Position numbers and translations under genes: made by a program | Notes under the pieces: generated by a model | The model's database searches: none | What the model saw: only the letters and a program-made list of their open reading frames with translations | What the model was told of the DNA's origin: nothing | In this document: positions 1-10,000 of the stretch, piece by piece | Position numbering within the stretch: the stretch's first letter is position 1 | Layout: every line of letters starts with the position of its first letter | Source: Lachnospiraceae bacterium | Lineage (GTDB): Bacteria; Bacillota; Clostridia; Lachnospirales; Lachnospiraceae | Assembly: GCA_900767585.1 (NCBI GenBank) | Contig: CAAFZP010000016.1 | Span: 1 to 64,000 of the forward strand | DNA: 64,000 bases | Reading direction: 5' to 3'

Positions 1-624
1 TGTCACATGGATTTGGAAGCAAAAGGCTTTGAACGTCCATCGGAATTCTGGGCAGGGATGGAAGAAACACTTCCGTCCCTGATTCTGCTTGATATCATGC
101 TGCCGGAGGAGGATGGACTGTCTGTCCTGAAAAAGCTCCGGGAACATGCAGAGACCAAAGAGGTTCCGGTCATTATGTTAACTGCCAAGGACAGTGAATA
201 CGACAAAGTACTTGGGCTTGACAGTGGTGCAGATGACTATGTACCGAAGCCGTTTGGTATCATGGAGCTTGTGGCAAGAATCCGTGCGTTGTTACGCCGC
301 ACAGAAGAACGTGCCGATACAACAGATGATGGAGAAAAGCTTATCGCTGGCAGTATCGAATTGGATACAAAGCGCCATATTGTTTTAGTAGATGGAGAGC
401 GGATTAATCTGACATTAAAAGAATTTGAGCTTCTGCATCTTTTTATGGAAAATCAGGGACAGGTATTTACGAGAGACCAGCTGTTAAACCGTATCTGGGG
501 ATATGAATTCGATGGGGAAAGCCGTACGGTTGATGTACATATTCGAAGCCTCCGGATGAAATTAAAAGAAGCGGGCAATATGATAGAGACAGTCCGTGGT
601 GTCGGCTACAAGATTGGAGACTGA
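1..624 (+). CDS. OmpR/PhoB-family response regulator (5' end cut by window)
   Basis: This is a DNA-binding response regulator that should be phosphorylated by the histidine kinase encoded immediately downstream. The reading frame is open from base 1, so the true start and the first acidic pocket of the receiver domain lie outside the window. What is visible: the phospho-acceptor Asp in LLDIMLP (bases 91-93), the conserved Thr in VIMLTAK, the conserved Lys in VPKPF, then a winged-helix output domain ending in RTVDVHIRSLR and VRGVGYK, which are typical of the PhoB/OmpR class. The stop lies 1 base before the kinase start codon, so the two are co-translated. The pair resembles PhoP/PhoR, but the signal and targets cannot be read from the sequence. 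Confidence 0.93.
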   Translation, partial: CHMDLEAKGFERPSEFWAGMEETLPSLILLDIMLPEEDGLSVLKKLREHAETKEVPVIMLTAKDSEYDKVLGLDSGADDYVPKPFGIMELVARIRALLRRTEERADTTDDGEKLIAGSIELDTKRHIVLVDGERINLTLKEFELLHLFMENQGQVFTRDQLLNRIWGYEFDGESRTVDVHIRSLRMKLKEAGNMIETVRGVGYKIGD

Positions 625-625
625 C

Positions 626-2281
626 ATGACAAAGAAAATATTTAAAAATACAATTTTAATTGTCCTGTTTGTAGTTCTTTTATGTGGTGTTTCCATCATC
701 GGTGTCTTATATAACTATTTCAACAAGCAATACATTACTTCGTTGGACCAGGCTGCCAATTATATTGCCAAAGGTGTCGAGCTTTCCGGGATGGATTTCC
801 TTACGAATCTTTCAGAGAAGGAAAAGCGTATCACATGGATTGCTGCGGATGGTACCGTCCTCTATGACAATAAGGCGGATATCCATAAGATGGAGAACCA
901 CAAAAACCGTGAAGAAATCAAAGAAGCAATGAATTCTTCAGCGGGAACATGTGTCCGGTATTCCCAGACGCTTTCCGAAGAAACAATCTACCATGCAATC
1001 CGGATTGCAGATGGAAGCGTCGTCCGCGTTTCCGGTGTCCGCAAATCCATACCGGCACTTCTTATGAAAGTGTTGCTTCCGATTTTTCTCGTATTTGTAC
1101 TTGGTGTTGAGTTTTCGGCATTTCTTGCGTATCGTTTGTCAAAGCAGATTATCACACCGCTCGAAGCGATTGACTTAGATCACCCGGATGAAGCAGATAT
1201 CTATGATGAGATGGCGCCATTTATCCGCAAGATTCGTATCCAGAACGAAGAGATACAAAAGACAATGAACCAGCTGCAGACACAGAAAAACGAGTTTGGC
1301 ATTATCACAGAGAATATGCAGGAAGGATTCCTGGTTGTTGATAAAAAAGAGATTGTTCTCTCCCATAACCGTAGTATTTCGTCGTTGTTTGACGTGGATG
1401 AATCGGTAGATGGAAAACATGTCTTAGAGATTAACCGGTCGGAAGAATTTATTGACTGCATTAAAAAAGCCATCCAGGGGATTCACAGTGAATATATCTG
1501 TCCGGTCAAAGGGCGGTTTTATAATATTTATGCCAACCCGGTATTCCGGGATAACGCAGTTGCCGGTGCGGTAGTCATTATCACGGATGTCACAGAGAAG
1601 GAAGAACGTGAGAATTTAAGGCGTGAATTTTCGGCCAATGTCTCACATGAATTGAAGACACCTCTTACTTCAATCTCCGGAATTGCAGAAATCATCAAAA
1701 ATGGAATCGTGGACGAAAAAGATGTCAAAACGTTTGCTGGCAAAATCTATGACGAAGCACGACGACTGATTCACCTTGTCGAAGATATCATCAAACTTTC
1801 CCAGCTTGATGAAGGAGAACAGGCGATGGAGATGACGCCGATTGACATCTATGATCTGACGCGGATTGAGATCCATCACTTAGAGCCGGTTGCAGAGGAC
1901 CGCCATATCAGGATCAATCTGCAGGGCGAACATATCATGATCAATGGAATCCACTCTGTCTTAGAAGAGATGGTATATAATCTGATTGAAAATGCAATTA
2001 AATATAACAAAGAAGATGGTTCCATCGACATCATGATCAAAAAGAAAAAACATCGTTGTGAGTTTTGTGTCAAAGATTCCGGCATCGGAATTCCGGCAGA
2101 CCAGCTTGACCGGATATTCGAACGCTTTTACCGGGTCGATAAGAGCCATTCCAAGGAAATAGGCGGTACGGGACTTGGACTTTCCATTGTAAAGCATGGT
2201 GCAAAGCTGCACAATGCGGAGATCAAGATTGAGAGTGCATTAAATGTCGGTACAGAAATAAAATTAATCTTTCCGGTGTAG
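626..2281 (+). CDS. Membrane sensor histidine kinase (PhoR-like)
   Basis: This is the sensor kinase partner of the preceding response regulator, about 551 residues. An N-terminal membrane helix (about residues 7-27) and a second helix (about 150-172) enclose an extracytoplasmic sensor region. A PAS-like segment follows (about 225-325), then HisKA with phospho-acceptor His341 in NVSHELKTPL. The HATPase_c domain shows an N box (NLIENAIKYN), a G1 box (DSGIGIP) and a G2 box (GGTGLGLSIVKH). I chose ATG 626, one base after the regulator stop. An upstream in-frame start at 596 would overlap the regulator and adds residues with no family match. The domain order matches PhoR-type kinases, but phosphate sensing is not shown. 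Confidence 0.92.
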   Translation: MTKKIFKNTILIVLFVVLLCGVSIIGVLYNYFNKQYITSLDQAANYIAKGVELSGMDFLTNLSEKEKRITWIAADGTVLYDNKADIHKMENHKNREEIKEAMNSSAGTCVRYSQTLSEETIYHAIRIADGSVVRVSGVRKSIPALLMKVLLPIFLVFVLGVEFSAFLAYRLSKQIITPLEAIDLDHPDEADIYDEMAPFIRKIRIQNEEIQKTMNQLQTQKNEFGIITENMQEGFLVVDKKEIVLSHNRSISSLFDVDESVDGKHVLEINRSEEFIDCIKKAIQGIHSEYICPVKGRFYNIYANPVFRDNAVAGAVVIITDVTEKEERENLRREFSANVSHELKTPLTSISGIAEIIKNGIVDEKDVKTFAGKIYDEARRLIHLVEDIIKLSQLDEGEQAMEMTPIDIYDLTRIEIHHLEPVAEDRHIRINLQGEHIMINGIHSVLEEMVYNLIENAIKYNKEDGSIDIMIKKKKHRCEFCVKDSGIGIPADQLDRIFERFYRVDKSHSKEIGGTGLGLSIVKHGAKLHNAEIKIESALNVGTEIKLIFPV

Positions 2282-2286
2282 GTGTC

Positions 2287-2315
2287 TTGTCACCTGTCAA
2301 AACATGTGCTATACT
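2287..2315 (+). promoter_or_regulatory. Promoter for nadB with candidate NiaR operator
   Basis: TTGTCA at 2287-2292 and TATACT at 2310-2315 are separated by 17 bases, a good sigma-A-type promoter just after the kinase stop. The -35 region carries repeated TGTC/GTCA motifs (GTCTTGTCACCTGTCAAA at 2284-2301), which resemble the TGTC...GACA style of NiaR operators as I recall them. Because niaR lies in this cluster, repression by NiaR plus nicotinic acid is a reasonable inference. The operator assignment is tentative. Confidence 0.55.
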
Positions 2316-2333
2316 GCATGTACATTCGGAGCC

Positions 2334-2362
2334 AGAAACGCAGACGAACGGTCTGCGTTTCT
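2334..2362. other. Perfect 12-bp inverted repeat in the nadB leader
   Basis: AGAAACGCAGAC (2334-2345) and GTCTGCGTTTCT (2351-2362) are perfectly complementary around a 5-base loop. The element lies between the predicted nadB promoter and its start codon. It ends in TTTCT rather than a clean T run, so it is a weak terminator candidate. It could act as an attenuator, an mRNA 5' stabiliser or a protein-binding palindrome. Confidence 0.6.
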
Positions 2363-2401
2363 GTGTTATGTACAGGTATAAATTCAAAGGAGACAGGAAA
2401 T

Positions 2402-3577
2402 ATGCGAGATTTACACTATGATGTTGTAATCGTCGGCTGTGGTGTCGGCGGATTATATACAGCATTGAATTTACCGGAAGATAAACAGATTCTCATGCTT
2501 TCAAAGGCAGAGCTTGAGACCTGTGATTCGATGCTGGCACAGGGCGGTATCTGTGTACTGCGGGACGAGGATGACTATGATTCCTATTTTGAGGATACGA
2601 TGCGTGCCGGTCATTATGAAAACCGCAAGGAAAGTGTCGATATTATGATCCGTGGCAGCCGGGATGTCATCAATGATCTGATTGGATATGGTGTCCAGTT
2701 TGAACGAAATAAGGACGGAAGCCTTGCTTACACGAAGGAAGGTGCGCATTCCAAGCCACGGATTTGCTTCCATGAGGATATCACCGGAGAGGAGATTACA
2801 ACACATCTGCTATCCGCTGTCAGGCAGTTAAAGAATGTCACAATTTTTGAACACACCACGATGACAGATCTGATTGAGGATATCAATCATAACTGCGTCG
2901 GCATCCTTGCCAAGCGTGCAGATGGAGAAGAATTAGAAATCTATGCAGAAGATACCGTCTTTGCAACCGGCGGTATCGGCGGACAGTATAAACATTCCAC
3001 AAACTTCCCGATTTTAACTGGCGATGGGTGTGAGATTGCGCGAAAACACGGTGTAGAATTAGAGCACATGGACTATGTACAGATTCATCCAACCTGTTTT
3101 TACACGGAGAATCCGGGCAGAAGCTTCCTGATCTCAGAGTCAGCCAGAGGCGAGGGTGCCATCATCCTGAATCACAAGAAGGAGCGTTTCGTTGATGAAT
3201 TGCAGCCGCGGGATGTCGTGACAAAGGCAATTCAGGCTGAGATGGAAAAAGAGGGCGTGAAATACGAGTTCTTATCCTTCGAAAATGTTCCACGCGAGAC
3301 GATTCTGAATCACTTCCCGCATATCTACGAGCATTGCATGAAGTATGGCTTCGACATTCTGATGATGCCGATTCCGATCGTTCCGGCACAGCATTATTTC
3401 ATGGGAGGCATCCATGTAGATAAGTTTTCTCACACAACGATGCCGCATCTGTATGCTGTCGGCGAGACAAGCTGCAACGGGGTACACGGGAAGAACCGTC
3501 TGGCAAGCAATAGTTTGCTTGAAAGTTTAGTGTTCGCGAAGCGTGCGGCAAAGCACATCACCGGCGAGCTTGTGTAA
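2402..3577 (+). CDS. nadB: L-aspartate oxidase
   Basis: This flavoenzyme oxidises L-aspartate to iminoaspartate, the first step of de novo NAD synthesis; NadA then makes quinolinate. It has about 391 residues. The N-terminal dinucleotide-binding motif VVIVGCGVGGLYTA is followed by the fumarate reductase/aspartate oxidase signatures LAQGGICV, HSKPRICFHEDITG, ATGGIGGQYKHSTN and HPTCFY, and by the FAD-domain end GVHGKNRLASNSLLE. ATG 2402 was chosen because AAGGAGA sits just upstream and the FAD motif then falls at the N terminus. In-frame sequence upstream of it has no family match. The C-terminal helical domain of longer NadB proteins is short here, as in many Clostridia. nadA is not adjacent. 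Confidence 0.93.
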   Translation: MRDLHYDVVIVGCGVGGLYTALNLPEDKQILMLSKAELETCDSMLAQGGICVLRDEDDYDSYFEDTMRAGHYENRKESVDIMIRGSRDVINDLIGYGVQFERNKDGSLAYTKEGAHSKPRICFHEDITGEEITTHLLSAVRQLKNVTIFEHTTMTDLIEDINHNCVGILAKRADGEELEIYAEDTVFATGGIGGQYKHSTNFPILTGDGCEIARKHGVELEHMDYVQIHPTCFYTENPGRSFLISESARGEGAIILNHKKERFVDELQPRDVVTKAIQAEMEKEGVKYEFLSFENVPRETILNHFPHIYEHCMKYGFDILMMPIPIVPAQHYFMGGIHVDKFSHTTMPHLYAVGETSCNGVHGKNRLASNSLLESLVFAKRAAKHITGELV

Positions 3578-3590
3578 AGTTTATAGATCG

Positions 3591-3881
3591 TTGTACATGA
3601 TTTTGGATATTGGTAGTACATATATTTTATTTTGAATTGTTCCATATACGATGTATTGAAACTAAGAAATTCTAAGATGTTCTGATATAAATTATGAACC
3701 CGTACGCAACCGCCGCCAATTCGCCATCCGTGGCTCAGTGGCGGCTTGATTGAACATCGTGTTCAATCATTGCTGATATAGTACAGAACATCAAGAATTT
3801 CTAAGTTCCAAACATATTGTATATGGGAACATATTCAAAAATAAAATATATGTATCTACGAAATGGAATAATCATGTACAA
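3591..3881. repeat. Long foldback element, copy 1 (between nadB and nadC)
   Basis: Nearly all of the nadB-nadC gap is one imperfect palindrome of about 290 bases. Paired segments, outside to inside, are 3591-3602 with 3870-3881, 3617-3633 with 3838-3854, 3639-3649 with 3819-3830, and 3658-3684 with 3784-3806. The tip holds two hairpins: 3712-3745 (GCCGCCA/TGGCGGC with an inner GCCA/TGGC) and 3747-3769 (a 10-bp stem with loop TCG). The tip recurs in reverse orientation at 42700-42765. No protein is encoded. It may be a MITE-like element or a structured leader. The right arm ends about 20 bases before the nadC ribosome binding site. Confidence 0.85.
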
Positions 3882-3918
3882 TAATCGTGTACATTTAATA
3901 AAAAAGGAGATTAGACAC

Positions 3919-4791
3919 ATGAATGAGATTACAATGCAGTTAGTTGCAGATAAGTATATTAAGATGGCGCTTGAAGAGGATATCAACAGCGAGGATATCA
4001 GCACGAACGCTGTGATGCCGGAGTATAAGAAAGGCGAAGTTACATTGCTTGCGAAGCAGGACGGAATCATCGCCGGATTGCAGGTATTTAAGCGTGTATT
4101 TACAATGTTGGATCCGAATACGGAAGTGATCTTCGCGGAGAAGGATGGAAAGCAGATCAAGGATGGCGATGCCGTGACAAACGGGCAGGTGCTGGCAACG
4201 GTTGTCGGAGATATTCGTGTGTTGCTATCCGGTGAACGTACGGCACTGAATTACCTGCAGCGCATGAGCGGTATTGCAACCTATACGAACAATGTTGCAG
4301 CACTACTGAAAGGGACAAATACCAAACTGCTTGACACAAGAAAGACAACTCCTTGCATGCGTATTTTCGAGAAGTATGCGGTTCGTGCCGGCGGCGGAAA
4401 TAATCACAGATATAATCTGTCAGATGCTGTAATGCTCAAAGATAATCATATCGACGCCGCAGGCGGTGTTGCAAAGGCAATTCAGATGGCAAGAGATTAT
4501 GCATCGTTTGTCTGCAAGATTGAAGTGGAGACGGAGAATCTGGATATGGTAAGAGAAGCCGTGGAAGCAGGCGCTGACATCATTATGTTAGATAATATGT
4601 CCCCGGAGCTGATGGCGGAAGCAATCAAGATTATCGATGGACGTGCCAAGACGGAGTGCTCCGGAAATATCACAAAAGAAAATATCGAGACGATCACAAA
4701 GCTTGGCGTCGATTATGTATCGAGTGGTGCACTGACACATTCTGCTCCAATCTTAGATATCAGTCTGAAACATCTGCATCCAATTGACTAA
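3919..4791 (+). CDS. nadC: Nicotinate-nucleotide pyrophosphorylase (carboxylating), quinolinate phosphoribosyltransferase
   Basis: NadC converts quinolinate and PRPP to nicotinate mononucleotide, CO2 and pyrophosphate, the committed step after NadB/NadA. The protein has about 290 residues. Family signatures include ALEEDINSEDISTNA near the N terminus, ERTALNYLQRMSGIAT, DTRKTTPCMR, VRAGGGNNHRYNLSDAVMLKDNH and the barrel strands IEVETEN, ADIIMLDN and DYVSSGALTHS. ATG 3919 is preceded by AAAAAGGAGA and gives the normal family length. Upstream in-frame sequence from 3817 lies inside the foldback arm and is not family-like. It lies between nadB and niaR, so the cluster is dedicated to NAD synthesis. 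Confidence 0.95.
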   Translation: MNEITMQLVADKYIKMALEEDINSEDISTNAVMPEYKKGEVTLLAKQDGIIAGLQVFKRVFTMLDPNTEVIFAEKDGKQIKDGDAVTNGQVLATVVGDIRVLLSGERTALNYLQRMSGIATYTNNVAALLKGTNTKLLDTRKTTPCMRIFEKYAVRAGGGNNHRYNLSDAVMLKDNHIDAAGGVAKAIQMARDYASFVCKIEVETENLDMVREAVEAGADIIMLDNMSPELMAEAIKIIDGRAKTECSGNITKENIETITKLGVDYVSSGALTHSAPILDISLKHLHPID

Positions 4792-4832
4792 TTACGTAGC
4801 AACAATCTATTTCAATCAAGGAGGAAACGCAA

Positions 4833-5393
4833 ATGGAGCAGACGATTTTATCCGGAGATGCGCGCAGAGAGAAGCTGCTCGCACTATTGCTTCGTTCCGA
4901 TGAACCGTTATCGGGTGGAAAAATCGGAGACATCTACCATGTCAGTCGTCAGGTTGTCGTACAGGATATTGCATTGCTCCGTTCAAAGGGACATTCAATC
5001 GTATCGACACCGCGTGGTTATATGTACGAAAAAGATACCGGAAACCAAAATTACAGGCGAATCGTAAAGGTCTGTCATACCGATGATCAGGCAGAAGACG
5101 AATTAAGTACGATTGTCGATTTCGGTGGAATCGTCCTGGATGTCATGGTCAACCACCGCACCTACGGCAAAGTCACAGCACCCCTGAACATCAAGAGCCG
5201 CCGCGATATCCGTAAATTCGTCGAAGACCTGAAAGAAAGCAAATCATCCCTTTTATCAAACACGACCTCCGGCTATCATTTCCACACGATTGAAGCCGAG
5301 AGCGAAGATATCCTCGACGAAATCGAAGAAGCCCTGAAGGAAAAACACTTCCTCGTCGACTTCCTCGACTACGAAACAACCTTCAAGCAATAA
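4833..5393 (+). CDS. niaR: Transcriptional repressor of NAD biosynthesis (HTH plus 3H domain)
   Basis: This is a NiaR/YrxA-type niacin-responsive repressor of 186 residues. The N-terminal winged helix (about residues 10-60) contains KIGDIYHVSRQVVVQDIALLRSKG. The C-terminal 3H domain shows its histidine signatures in MVNHRTYGKV and SGYHFHTIEAES. In the characterised family nicotinic acid binds the 3H domain and promotes repression of NAD genes. The ribosome binding site CAAGGAGG is 8 bases before the ATG. It follows nadC by 41 bases, so it is probably co-transcribed with nadBC and autoregulated through the promoter ahead of nadB (inference). Confidence 0.93.
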   Translation: MEQTILSGDARREKLLALLLRSDEPLSGGKIGDIYHVSRQVVVQDIALLRSKGHSIVSTPRGYMYEKDTGNQNYRRIVKVCHTDDQAEDELSTIVDFGGIVLDVMVNHRTYGKVTAPLNIKSRRDIRKFVEDLKESKSSLLSNTTSGYHFHTIEAESEDILDEIEEALKEKHFLVDFLDYETTFKQ

Positions 5394-5558
5394 CCCAAGG
5401 TCAAATTTTTGAGGTAATTAACACAGATATTTTTATTTTCGTGCGCAAATAAACAATAAAATAAATCAATCCAACGATTATTATAAAAAGTGATATTTTC
5501 AAATAACGACCAATATGTTACAATAACAATCGTGTATATTGAAAGAATATTGTAAATA

Positions 5559-5782
5559 GCTGATTGTGACTCAACAAATGAAATGATATTGATACTGTTT
5601 GCTAATTCATATGCAGACCATTGGAACACGCTGGTACTTAATGAGCAAGTTCTATATTTTCAACAATGAATTATTTTATCTTGCGAATTTAGTACCACTG
5701 CGTGTGGAAGTGAGCGAAAGCGCGTCTGCATAGAATTACGCAACAGTATCAATGCCAGACTAGGTATATTGTCACAATCAGC
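5559..5782. repeat. Long foldback element, copy 3 type (upstream of icd)
   Basis: The 424-base niaR-icd gap contains a 224-base imperfect palindrome. Paired arms are 5559-5570 with 5771-5782 (perfect 12 bp), 5588-5599 with 5742-5753 (perfect 12 bp), continuing through TAATTC and ATGCAGAC, and 5626-5649 with 5680-5705 around an AT-rich loop. The tip differs from the copies at 3591 and 42568, although GTTGCGTA next to the tip is shared by all three when read on the minus strand. The right arm ends about 20 bases before the icd ribosome binding site. The preceding stretch 5394-5558 is AT-rich with nothing else I could assign. Confidence 0.75.
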
Positions 5783-5817
5783 GTCATACAACACTTAAAA
5801 TCAGGAGGATAATTACA

Positions 5818-7029
5818 ATGGCAAAAATTCAGATGAAGACTCCACTGGTAGAGATGGACGGAGACGAGATGACACGCATCCTTTGGAAGATTATCAAGGA
5901 TGAATTGATCTACCCATTTATCGACTTAAAGTCCGAGTATTACGACCTTGGTCTGGAGTACAGAAACGAGACAAACGATAAGGTTACTTTTGATTCTGCA
6001 TATGCAACACAGAAGTACGGTGTCGCAGTCAAGTGTGCAACGATCACACCGAACGCTGCACGTATGACAGAGTACAACCTGAAGGAAATGTGGAAGAGTC
6101 CAAACGGAACGATCCGTGCAATCTTAGACGGAACTGTATTCCGTGCACCAATCGTTGTCAAGGGAATTGAGCCATGTGTAAAGAACTGGAAGAAGCCAAT
6201 CACAATTGCAAGACATGCATACGGCGATGTCTACAAGAGCGTAGAGATTGATGTGCCGGGCGCCGGTACAGCAGAGCTTGTATTTACAGGTGAGGACGGA
6301 CAGGTGATCAAGGAGACAATCCACAAGTTTGACGGTCCGGGTGTGATTCAGGGACAGCATAACATCGACAAGTCTATTGAAAGCTTTGCAAGAAGCTGCT
6401 TTAACTATGCGCTTGATACAAAGCAGACATTGTGGTTTGCGACAAAAGATACAATCTCCAAGAAATACGACCATACATTTAAGGATATCTTCCAGGAGAT
6501 CTTCGACAAAGAATACAAAGAGAAGTTTGATGCCGCCGGTATCGAATATTTCTACACACTCATTGATGATGCAGTTGCCCGTGTTATGAAATCTGAGGGT
6601 GGATTCATCTGGGCTTGCAAGAACTATGACGGTGATGTTATGAGTGATATGATCTCGTCTGCATTCGGTTCTCTTGCCATGATGACATCCGTACTTGTAT
6701 CTCCGGACGGAAAATATGAGTATGAGGCAGCGCACGGAACTGTCCAGAGACATTACTACAAGCACTTAAAGGGTGAGGAGACATCAACAAACTCTGTTGC
6801 AACGATCTTCGCATGGACCGGTGCTTTGAGAAAACGTGGCGAGCTTGACAATATTCCGGAGCTGATGGAATTTGCAGACAAGCTTGAGCAGGCAACGATC
6901 AAGACGATTGAAGACGGCAAGATGACAAAGGATCTTGCACTTATTACAACGATGAAGGATGTCACTGTATTAAACAGCGAGAACTTTATCAAAGCAATCC
7001 GTGAAACACTTGAGGGAATGTTAGCTTAA
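5818..7029 (+). CDS. icd: NADP-dependent isocitrate dehydrogenase, eukaryotic-type
   Basis: The enzyme oxidatively decarboxylates isocitrate to 2-oxoglutarate with NADP, supplying 2-oxoglutarate for glutamate synthesis. It has 403 residues and is collinear with the homodimeric eukaryotic/type II family (mammalian IDH1). Recognisable segments are [30 protein letters not shown], the substrate loop of that family, [44 protein letters not shown] and [23 protein letters not shown]. It therefore differs from the E. coli-type Icd. The start has a strong AGGAGG. Its stop overlaps the next start codon (TAATG), coupling it to the J-like/TPR protein and HscC downstream. Confidence 0.95.
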   Translation: MAKIQMKTPLVEMDGDEMTRILWKIIKDELIYPFIDLKSEYYDLGLEYRNETNDKVTFDSAYATQKYGVAVKCATITPNAARMTEYNLKEMWKSPNGTIRAILDGTVFRAPIVVKGIEPCVKNWKKPITIARHAYGDVYKSVEIDVPGAGTAELVFTGEDGQVIKETIHKFDGPGVIQGQHNIDKSIESFARSCFNYALDTKQTLWFATKDTISKKYDHTFKDIFQEIFDKEYKEKFDAAGIEYFYTLIDDAVARVMKSEGGFIWACKNYDGDVMSDMISSAFGSLAMMTSVLVSPDGKYEYEAAHGTVQRHYYKHLKGEETSTNSVATIFAWTGALRKRGELDNIPELMEFADKLEQATIKTIEDGKMTKDLALITTMKDVTVLNSENFIKAIRETLEGMLA

Positions 7030-10000
7030 TGAATATATGGGATGTTCTGAAAATTGAACAGACGAAGGATAAAGACGCATTGAAGAAAGCCTATCGAATG
7101 CGTCTTTCTTCTGTCAATCCGGAAGATAATCCGGAAGGGTTTATGACACTTCGGAAAGCTTATGAGGAGGCTGTGCGCCTGGCAGATATACCGGAAGAAT
7201 CCCGGAACGCCAAAAACAAAGCACCGATTTCAGAGAAAGAGCAGGCTTTGCTTGCAATCTATGACACATTTTCGAACCGGATAAATCCAGATGTATGGCT
7301 TCGATTATTTGACACGGATTACTATGTGGCACTCGATACATGTGAAGATGCTTTAAGCGGGCTGTTGCGGTTTTTGTTAAATCATATATTTCTTCCGCAA
7401 AAAGTATGGCGCGTGATTGCTGAGCGGTTTGATATCGCAGAGAATAAGCGGGAACTGTCCGAAACCTTTCCTGAAAATTTTTTGGATTATATTCTGAACA
7501 ATGCCCGTTATGATGATATCATCAACTATGATACATTTATTCTGAACGGAGATGAAACAGCCGAAGAAATAGATGCCTATATAAAGGATTATATTGATCT
7601 TGACCGGATGATCCGGGCTCATAATCCGCAAGCTGCAAAAAAACAGCTTGAGAAACTTACCACTGGTTATTCATTTTCAAATTCTTATCTGACATTGTGC
7701 AGACTCCGTATAAAATTGCAGAACCTGCATGACGCATTTGAAGCGCAGATTGCGAATATGACAGAGGAAGAAAAAAAACTGGCAGATTTAGATACCTGCT
7801 ATGCAGAACAACATGCGGATGCATTTAAAGAAATTATCCGGGATGCTATAGCGCTTGCTTCACAATACCCGGATGATATCACATTACAGATATTCTGTGG
7901 TGATGTTGCGCTTGTCATGCAGGATTATGCAAAAGCAAAAGAGTTTTATGACACTGCAAAAAATCTGGATGCCAATAATTACTTTGTACGTGTAAAGCAG
8001 GCTGAAATTGCATTTCGTCTCGGAGAATACAAAAGTTCCAGAGATCAGTTTATGGAACTGCTCAAGGAAAATCATTACGACGATAACGTTCGTGTTGGTA
8101 TGGTCCGTGCAAACCAGAAGATGATTGAGAACAATCTAAAACGTCTGAAATCAAATCCGGACGATATACAGGCAAAGCTCGAGATTGGATGGAGTTATTA
8201 TCAGAGTTATCAATTCCAGGATGCAATTGATTTTTTGAAAAACGTAGAACCGGATCATGATCGTAAGTTTGAATATTATAATGTCCTTGGGCGTTGCTAT
8301 CTCGGAGTTATGGATTACGAGAATGCAAAAGAATGTTTCTTTGCATGGGCAAATTTGATTGAATCTCTGCCAAAGGATGACATGTCAGAAGATGCAGAGA
8401 AAAAACGCAAGCGGTATCCATATGTGAATTTTTTGATTTCCGACTGTTATCTGAAAGAGAAAAATTATAAACAGGCATTGCACTATCTGAATCAATCCCT
8501 GTCCGTGAATCATGAGGAGATTATCTTATCGTACGAGGCAGCCTGTGAATTGCAATTTTGTCTTGGAAACTATACAGAGTGTTTAAAAGCATGTGAGTTT
8601 CTGATTGAAAAAGATGACCAGGATTATATTGGCTATCTGTACAAAGCGAAAGCATGCAGGGAATTGAAATATATTCAGGAAGCATATAATGCCTGTGAAC
8701 GCGCAATTCACCTGTATCCATATCTGGCTTTGCCATATGCAGTGGAAATACAGTTATTTATAGATGCAAATCAGTATAATCAGGCAGAAGATACGATAAA
8801 ACGGTATGAAATCTATGAAAACCAAAGCGACAGCATTGATTTTTGCAAAGCAAAGCTCGCAATGATCCATGGAGACACAAAAAAGGCTATCAAAATCTTA
8901 TCGAGTGTTGCAACACATTCCGACAGCAAAACTACCGATTTGGACGAATATACGGATGTGTTTTTAATGCTTGGTGTCTGCTATAGCAAAGAAGGTGCTT
9001 ACCGGAAAGCCTTGCAGCAATTTATCAAAGTCCATAAGTTGGATTCCGGTCATCCGATGATCCATCTGTTGATAGGTTCCATGTATTTAAAGCTTGGAGA
9101 ACTTGACCATGCACGAAAGTATCTGGATATCCAGATCAAAAAGTCACCAACTGCCAAAGCTTACAGTGAGCGAGGAACGACATATTTTCTTATGTGTGAT
9201 TATACCCATGCGCTTGAGGACTGCCGCATGGCACTTTCACTTGAACCGGAAAATATTTATACAATTCTGTTGATTGGACGAATCAAAGAAGCGCTCAAAA
9301 AATACAAAGCGGCTGCGGATGCATACCAAAAAGTATACAGCCTTGCTGAAAATAACGACGACTTGCGCAAAGACTGTATGCAATTTCTGGCTCGCGTATA
9401 TCAATGTATGAACTGGTTTACAGAAAGTCGGAAATTATACGAAGATTACCGCGCTCAATATGAATGGAATGCTGATATTGCATATGATTATGCCAATCTG
9501 CTTGTCCGGATTGGGGAAGTAAAGCAGGCAATTGAAACCTTGCGTCCATATATTGATGATTCTGCATGCGTACGGAAATTAATTGAAATCTATGGAGATG
9601 CAGGTTATATCGATCTCGCGCACGAGACATTTGAATATGCTGTCAGCAAAACACCGCAGGATTACCGGATTTACGGTGTGATGGGCGATGTTTTCCGCAG
9701 ATATGAACTCTATGATGCTGCGAAAAATGTATATGAGCAGGCGATAAAACTTGACACAAAAAAGGAAGCCAATTATTATAGTGAGTGGCTGGAATGCCTT
9801 GTAAAAGTAAAACCTTTGCGCAGCATAAAAAAATACCTTCCGGACAAAACAGATGAAAAAGAGTCTGTGGATTCTCCGGTTTCCTGTATCAAACAGGCGC
9901 GTCTGCTTCGGCTAAAAAAACAATACCCGGAGGCTCTGGCTCTGCTTCAGCAGGGACTGACACTGCCACGGTGCAGCGGATGCTTCTATAGTATCTGTCA

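Noticed and set aside
3747..3769. GAACA...TGTTC in the foldback tip (and 42700-42722) as a LexA box
   Set aside because: The half-sites GAAC and GTTC are separated by five bases rather than four, the site lies in a conserved hairpin far from a -10, and it pairs as part of a 10-bp stem.
6124..6765. 213-residue open frame on the minus strand inside icd
   Set aside because: It lies wholly opposite a clear isocitrate dehydrogenase, has Cys-rich composition typical of antisense frames and no ribosome binding site.
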